IMG/VR virus record: IMGVR_UViG_3300042691_018210
Coordinates: 1-38,464 of that record
Strand: one strand, 5' to 3'
Source: a virus
Length of the DNA: 38,464 nucleotides
Below the pieces are notes generated by a model. That model was not told the DNA's origin. It did no database searches and was given only the letters and a program-made list of their open reading frames with translations. Below are positions 36,398 to 38,464 of this stretch, piece by piece. A program made the translations under genes and the position numbers. Each line of letters starts with the position of its first letter. Positions within the stretch are counted from its first letter, which is position 1.

Positions 36398-36663
36398 TGC
36401 GTGCCATCATCCGAGGCAAAGCCTACCAGTTGCAATTCGTGCCACGGCTCGAAGGCGATGCACATGGCATGTGCGACGCTCCGACAAGCAGGGCGAAGCG
36501 TATACGCATCCTAGAGCGACTCCGCGACGAAAGGCGACTCGAAGTTATCATCCACGAGATTCTGCATGCCTGTCACTGGGATCTCGATGAGGAGGCAATC
36601 GACGATTCGGCCAAGGCTATCGCCCGCGTCTTGTGGAGGCTCGGCTATCGGGCGGAAAAATAA
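36397..36663 (+). CDS. minimal zincin-like metallopeptidase
   Basis: The 88-residue protein has the zinc-binding motif HEILH within RLEVIIHEILHACHWDLDEE, followed at a short distance by acidic residues, a likely third ligand. The domain is among the smallest for HExxH peptidases, and related short phage proteins are annotated as hypothetical. It starts in the phosphoesterase stop (TAATG), suggesting coordinated production. Peptidase activity is inferred, not shown. Confidence 0.65.
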   Translation: MRAIIRGKAYQLQFVPRLEGDAHGMCDAPTSRAKRIRILERLRDERRLEVIIHEILHACHWDLDEEAIDDSAKAIARVLWRLGYRAEK

Positions 36664-36696
36664 TCCTGAAATCTTTTCGGTTTGGCTGTTTTGTGG

Positions 36697-36726
36697 TTGC
36701 GTAGTGTAACGATAATGATACAGTGA
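36697..36726 (+). promoter_or_regulatory. early promoter with near-palindromic operator (copy 2)
   Basis: TTGCGT (36697-36702) and TACAGT (36719-36724) are 16 bp apart. The block is 26/30 identical to 30724-30753, including AGTGTAACGATA. It would start the operon that runs through the helicase and methyltransferase genes across the window ends. Confidence 0.7.
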
Positions 36727-36758
36727 TAAGGGTAACGCAACACAAACGGAGCCGGACA

Positions 36759-36911
36759 ATGACAATCGAAAAAGCCTGTGACATTCTTGGATACGACTCA
36801 TCGCGACCAATCGAGCACCTAAAGCAGTTGGCATCGGTTCGCAAGAGCGTTTTGGCGGTGTCGGCTCCACTGAAGTACGAAGTTGCAATTAGCGTTATTT
36901 TGGGAGCGTAA
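36759..36911 (+). CDS. small protein of unknown function
   Basis: The protein has 50 residues from ATG 36759 (GGAG at 36749-36752). It begins MTIEKACDILGYDSSRPIEH, with a helical part LKQLASVRKSVLAVSAPLKY. It is first in the operon downstream of the early promoter. I do not recognise it. Confidence 0.55.
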   Translation: MTIEKACDILGYDSSRPIEHLKQLASVRKSVLAVSAPLKYEVAISVILGA

Positions 36912-37093
36912 TGATGACCGAAACCGAACTGCGAATCGCGGACCTTGAGTTGAGGATTGGGGACTTGGAATTGGCGTTGATAAGTCGCAAGAATTTAGGG
37001 ATTTTCGACCGAACAACGCATACGTACATGGACAGTAAAGATCGTCTCACGGAGGAACTGCAATGCCTGAAACAGTCTTTGCCGGTGCAGTAA
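36911..37093 (+). CDS. small coiled-coil protein
   Basis: The 60-residue protein begins with a heptad-like segment (TELRIADLELRIGDLELALI), reminiscent of short SlyX-like coiled coils, then SKDRLTEELQCLKQSL. It overlaps the previous stop by one base (TAATG). Function is unknown. Confidence 0.55.
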   Translation: MMTETELRIADLELRIGDLELALISRKNLGIFDRTTHTYMDSKDRLTEELQCLKQSLPVQ

Positions 37094-37164
37094 TTGGAAT
37101 AGCGTGTTGGTGGGCCTACTGGGGGCCAATGTGGAGAGCGTTTATTTGGAGGGTGGTGAGATGA
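37063..37164 (+). CDS. 33-residue tryptophan-rich membrane peptide
   Basis: ATG at 37063 follows a strong GGAGG (37051-37055) and overlaps the preceding gene in another frame. The product is MPETVFAGAVIGIACWWAYW plus 13 residues ending FIWRVVR, with six tryptophans and a single hydrophobic span. It ends in ATGA with the next small frame. This coupling makes a real micro-protein likely. Confidence 0.55.
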   Translation: MPETVFAGAVIGIACWWAYWGPMWRAFIWRVVR

Positions 37165-37193
37165 AGTTGGAAGTCTGGAAGGTGGTGACCTGA
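37161..37193 (+). CDS. candidate 10-residue mini-cistron
   Basis: ATG at 37161 overlaps the stop of the membrane peptide, and its own TGA overlaps the next ATG (TGATG at 37191-37195). The product would be MKLEVWKVVT. It could be a coupling frame rather than a functional peptide. Confidence 0.3.
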   Translation: MKLEVWKVVT

Positions 37194-37423
37194 TGGCACG
37201 CCAGCAACGTGCGTATTGTCCGATTTGCGGCAAGCCAATGAGTGAAAGTAATGGGCATCGTTGCAGTAAAAAGTCTCTTGCGGCACTGGATGCTGCAATG
37301 AAAAGCGAGCACGATCACCGTGAAAACAAAAAGCCATTTGGCAGGCGACTTACCGATGGCTTTGAGATGTTGCGACAGCACGACGATAGTTACTTAACGG
37401 AAGATAATTGGGAGGATGAGTGA
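37193..37423 (+). CDS. small zinc-ribbon protein
   Basis: The 76-residue protein begins ARQQRAYCPICGKPMSESNG with a CPxC pair and an H/C pair (GHRCS), a typical short zinc-binding module, followed by a charged helical region and an acidic end. It may bind nucleic acid or a host protein. Overlaps the next start (TGATG). Confidence 0.55.
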   Translation: MARQQRAYCPICGKPMSESNGHRCSKKSLAALDAAMKSEHDHRENKKPFGRRLTDGFEMLRQHDDSYLTEDNWEDE

Positions 37424-37644
37424 TGAAAGACGAAAACACAGAACCGGCGTTTCCGGTAATTAACAGCGATCATATGCCAGAGTATCGGGGCATGACGCTC
37501 TGCGATTGGTTTGCGGGGCAGGTACTAGCTGGGCTATGGCCAACAATAATGATTGACCGGAAGTATCTAGACGACGACGCATATGAGTGTGCTATTGCGG
37601 CGTACAAGATTGCGGATGCAATGATGGAGGCACGGAAGAAGTGA
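37423..37644 (+). CDS. phage-common small protein (MTLxDWFAxQ family)
   Basis: The 73-residue protein contains YRGMTLCDWFAGQVLAGLW and AIAAYKIADAMMEARKK. This MTLRDYFAxxAL...AYxxADAMLxAR pattern occurs in a very widespread family of small phage early proteins of unknown function. ATG 37423 is preceded by GGGAGG. It ends in GTGA with the helicase start. Confidence 0.7.
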   Translation: MKDENTEPAFPVINSDHMPEYRGMTLCDWFAGQVLAGLWPTIMIDRKYLDDDAYECAIAAYKIADAMMEARKK

Positions 37645-38464
37645 AGATAGATTTTAACTACAAATCGACCGCAGATTACGAGACGTTTCTTAACGTCCGT
37701 AAATGCCCCGTATATCGTTTTCGCGGTGCGTTTGCTCATATCCCTGATGAGTACGCAGCACTGCTCGGTCGTGTATCGGCTCCGCTCGTGGCCGATTACC
37801 AGCCCATGCCGTCGATGTTTGATTATCAACGCGATATCACGAAGATTGCACTTGCCAAGCGTAAGTACGCCATTTTTGCGGACTGTGGACTCGGTAAGAC
37901 AATGATGCTGCTCGATTACGCCAAGCACGCGGCATTTGCGACCGGCGGCAAGGTGTTAATTGTGTGCCCACTTATGGTGGTTAAACAGACGACCGAAGAG
38001 GCAGCGAAGTGGTTTCCTGAAATCGGCATTAAGCAAATCAAAGCGGCTGAACTGGAACAATGGCTCGTAAGCGGTCAAGGTATCGGAATCACGAACTATG
38101 AAGCAATTCGTGAGGATTTACCACAGGGCACGCTTGCGGGGCTCGTGCTGGATGAGTCATCGATGCTCAAGAGCCATTACGGTGCATGGGGAACGCGGCT
38201 CATCGAGCTAGGGCGTGGTGTGCCATATAAGCTATGCCTGACGGGTACGCCAGCTCCTAATGACCGGATCGAGTACGCCAATCATGCAGTATTCTTGGAT
38301 CGATGCAAAACGGTCAATGAGTTCCTGGCAACGTACTTTATCAATCGCGGCGAGACATCGAACCGATGGGAACTGAAACCTCACGCTTTGAAGTCGTTTT
38401 ATCGGAACCTTGCTGACTGGTCGATATTCTTGACCAATCCGGCAACCTACGGATGGAAGGATAA
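37641..38464 (+). CDS. SNF2-family DNA helicase, N-terminal part (3' end cut by window)
   Basis: GTG at 37641 overlaps the previous stop (GTGA) and the frame is open to the window end. Residues 60-66 (FDYQRDI) form the Q-motif region; Walker A is DCGLGKT (81-87); LIVCPLMVV is motif Ia; LVLDESSMLK (168-177) is the Walker B region with DESS in place of DEAH; LTGTPAPN (200-207) is motif III. The remaining segment ends NPATYGWKD. The reading frame continues at base 2 of the window, so this and 2-601 are one gene in a circular molecule. Confidence 0.85.
   Translation, partial: MKIDFNYKSTADYETFLNVRKCPVYRFRGAFAHIPDEYAALLGRVSAPLVADYQPMPSMFDYQRDITKIALAKRKYAIFADCGLGKTMMLLDYAKHAAFATGGKVLIVCPLMVVKQTTEEAAKWFPEIGIKQIKAAELEQWLVSGQGIGITNYEAIREDLPQGTLAGLVLDESSMLKSHYGAWGTRLIELGRGVPYKLCLTGTPAPNDRIEYANHAVFLDRCKTVNEFLATYFINRGETSNRWELKPHALKSFYRNLADWSIFLTNPATYGWKD

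Noticed and set aside
1-38464. CRISPR array, rRNA, insertion sequence
   Set aside because: No regularly spaced repeats, rRNA segments or transposase genes with terminal repeats are visible.

Overview
The window reads as an essentially complete genome of a tailed bacteriophage (siphovirus-like morphology inferred), about 38.5 kb. Every gene I can support is on the + strand. The last 824 bases encode the N-terminal half of an SNF2-type helicase and the first 601 bases encode its C-terminal half in the matching frame, so the sequence is most likely a circular (or circularly permuted) contig cut inside that gene. Small tightly packed genes with ATGA, TAATG and TTGA stop/start overlaps are the rule. 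I see no integrase, CI-type repressor, rRNA or CRISPR. The host is a bacterium; several proteins (cysteine-rich tail protein, glycosyltransferase in the tail region, phosphoribosyltransferase-HAD fusion, papain-like protease in the lysis region) remind me of phages and prophages of Planctomycetes, but that is a weak inference.

Layout. (1) 36.7 kb to the end and 1-1.5 kb: an early operon with small proteins, the SNF2 helicase and a beta-class DNA methyltransferase, closed by a terminator-like hairpin. (2) 1.6-4.4 kb: a separately promoted cassette that encodes a TcmP-like protein, a ParB-radical-SAM (DUF5131) fusion and an HNH protein, preceded by a structured RNA of about 100 nt. (3) 4.4-8.6 kb: a second strong promoter with a second RNA of the same architecture, then GIY-YIG, replisome organiser, helicase-loader-like, RusA-like, DUF4406 and dNMP-kinase genes. 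(4) 8.7-21.4 kb: packaging and morphogenesis: GpA-type large terminase, portal, capsid cement proteins, a protease-scaffold-capsid fusion, connector, tail tube, chaperones and a short tape measure. (5) 21.4-30.4 kb: tail tip, a cysteine-rich protein, glycosyltransferase, PRT-HAD protein, membrane/lysis-type genes with a papain-like protease, a receptor-binding protein with Ig, LamG-like and propeller regions, and a methyltransferase. (6) 30.4-36.7 kb: regulatory and recombination region: HTH protein, zinc-ribbon protein, RecE-like exonuclease, RecT, small unknowns, a tRNA-like gene, a phosphoesterase and a tiny zincin.

The parts most likely to be new are: the two RNAs at 1645-1745 and 4459-4564, which share an interlocked A-B-A'-B' pairing plan and a central hairpin with compensatory changes although their outer stems differ in sequence; the three-Cys cassette they precede; two nearly identical promoter-operators 6 kb apart with a palindromic core; and an 88-nt class-II tRNA-like gene with a non-standard anticodon arm between 9-bp direct repeats.

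Functions are assigned by motif recognition alone, and start codons were chosen by ribosome binding site and overlap with the upstream stop. No database search or folding program was available.
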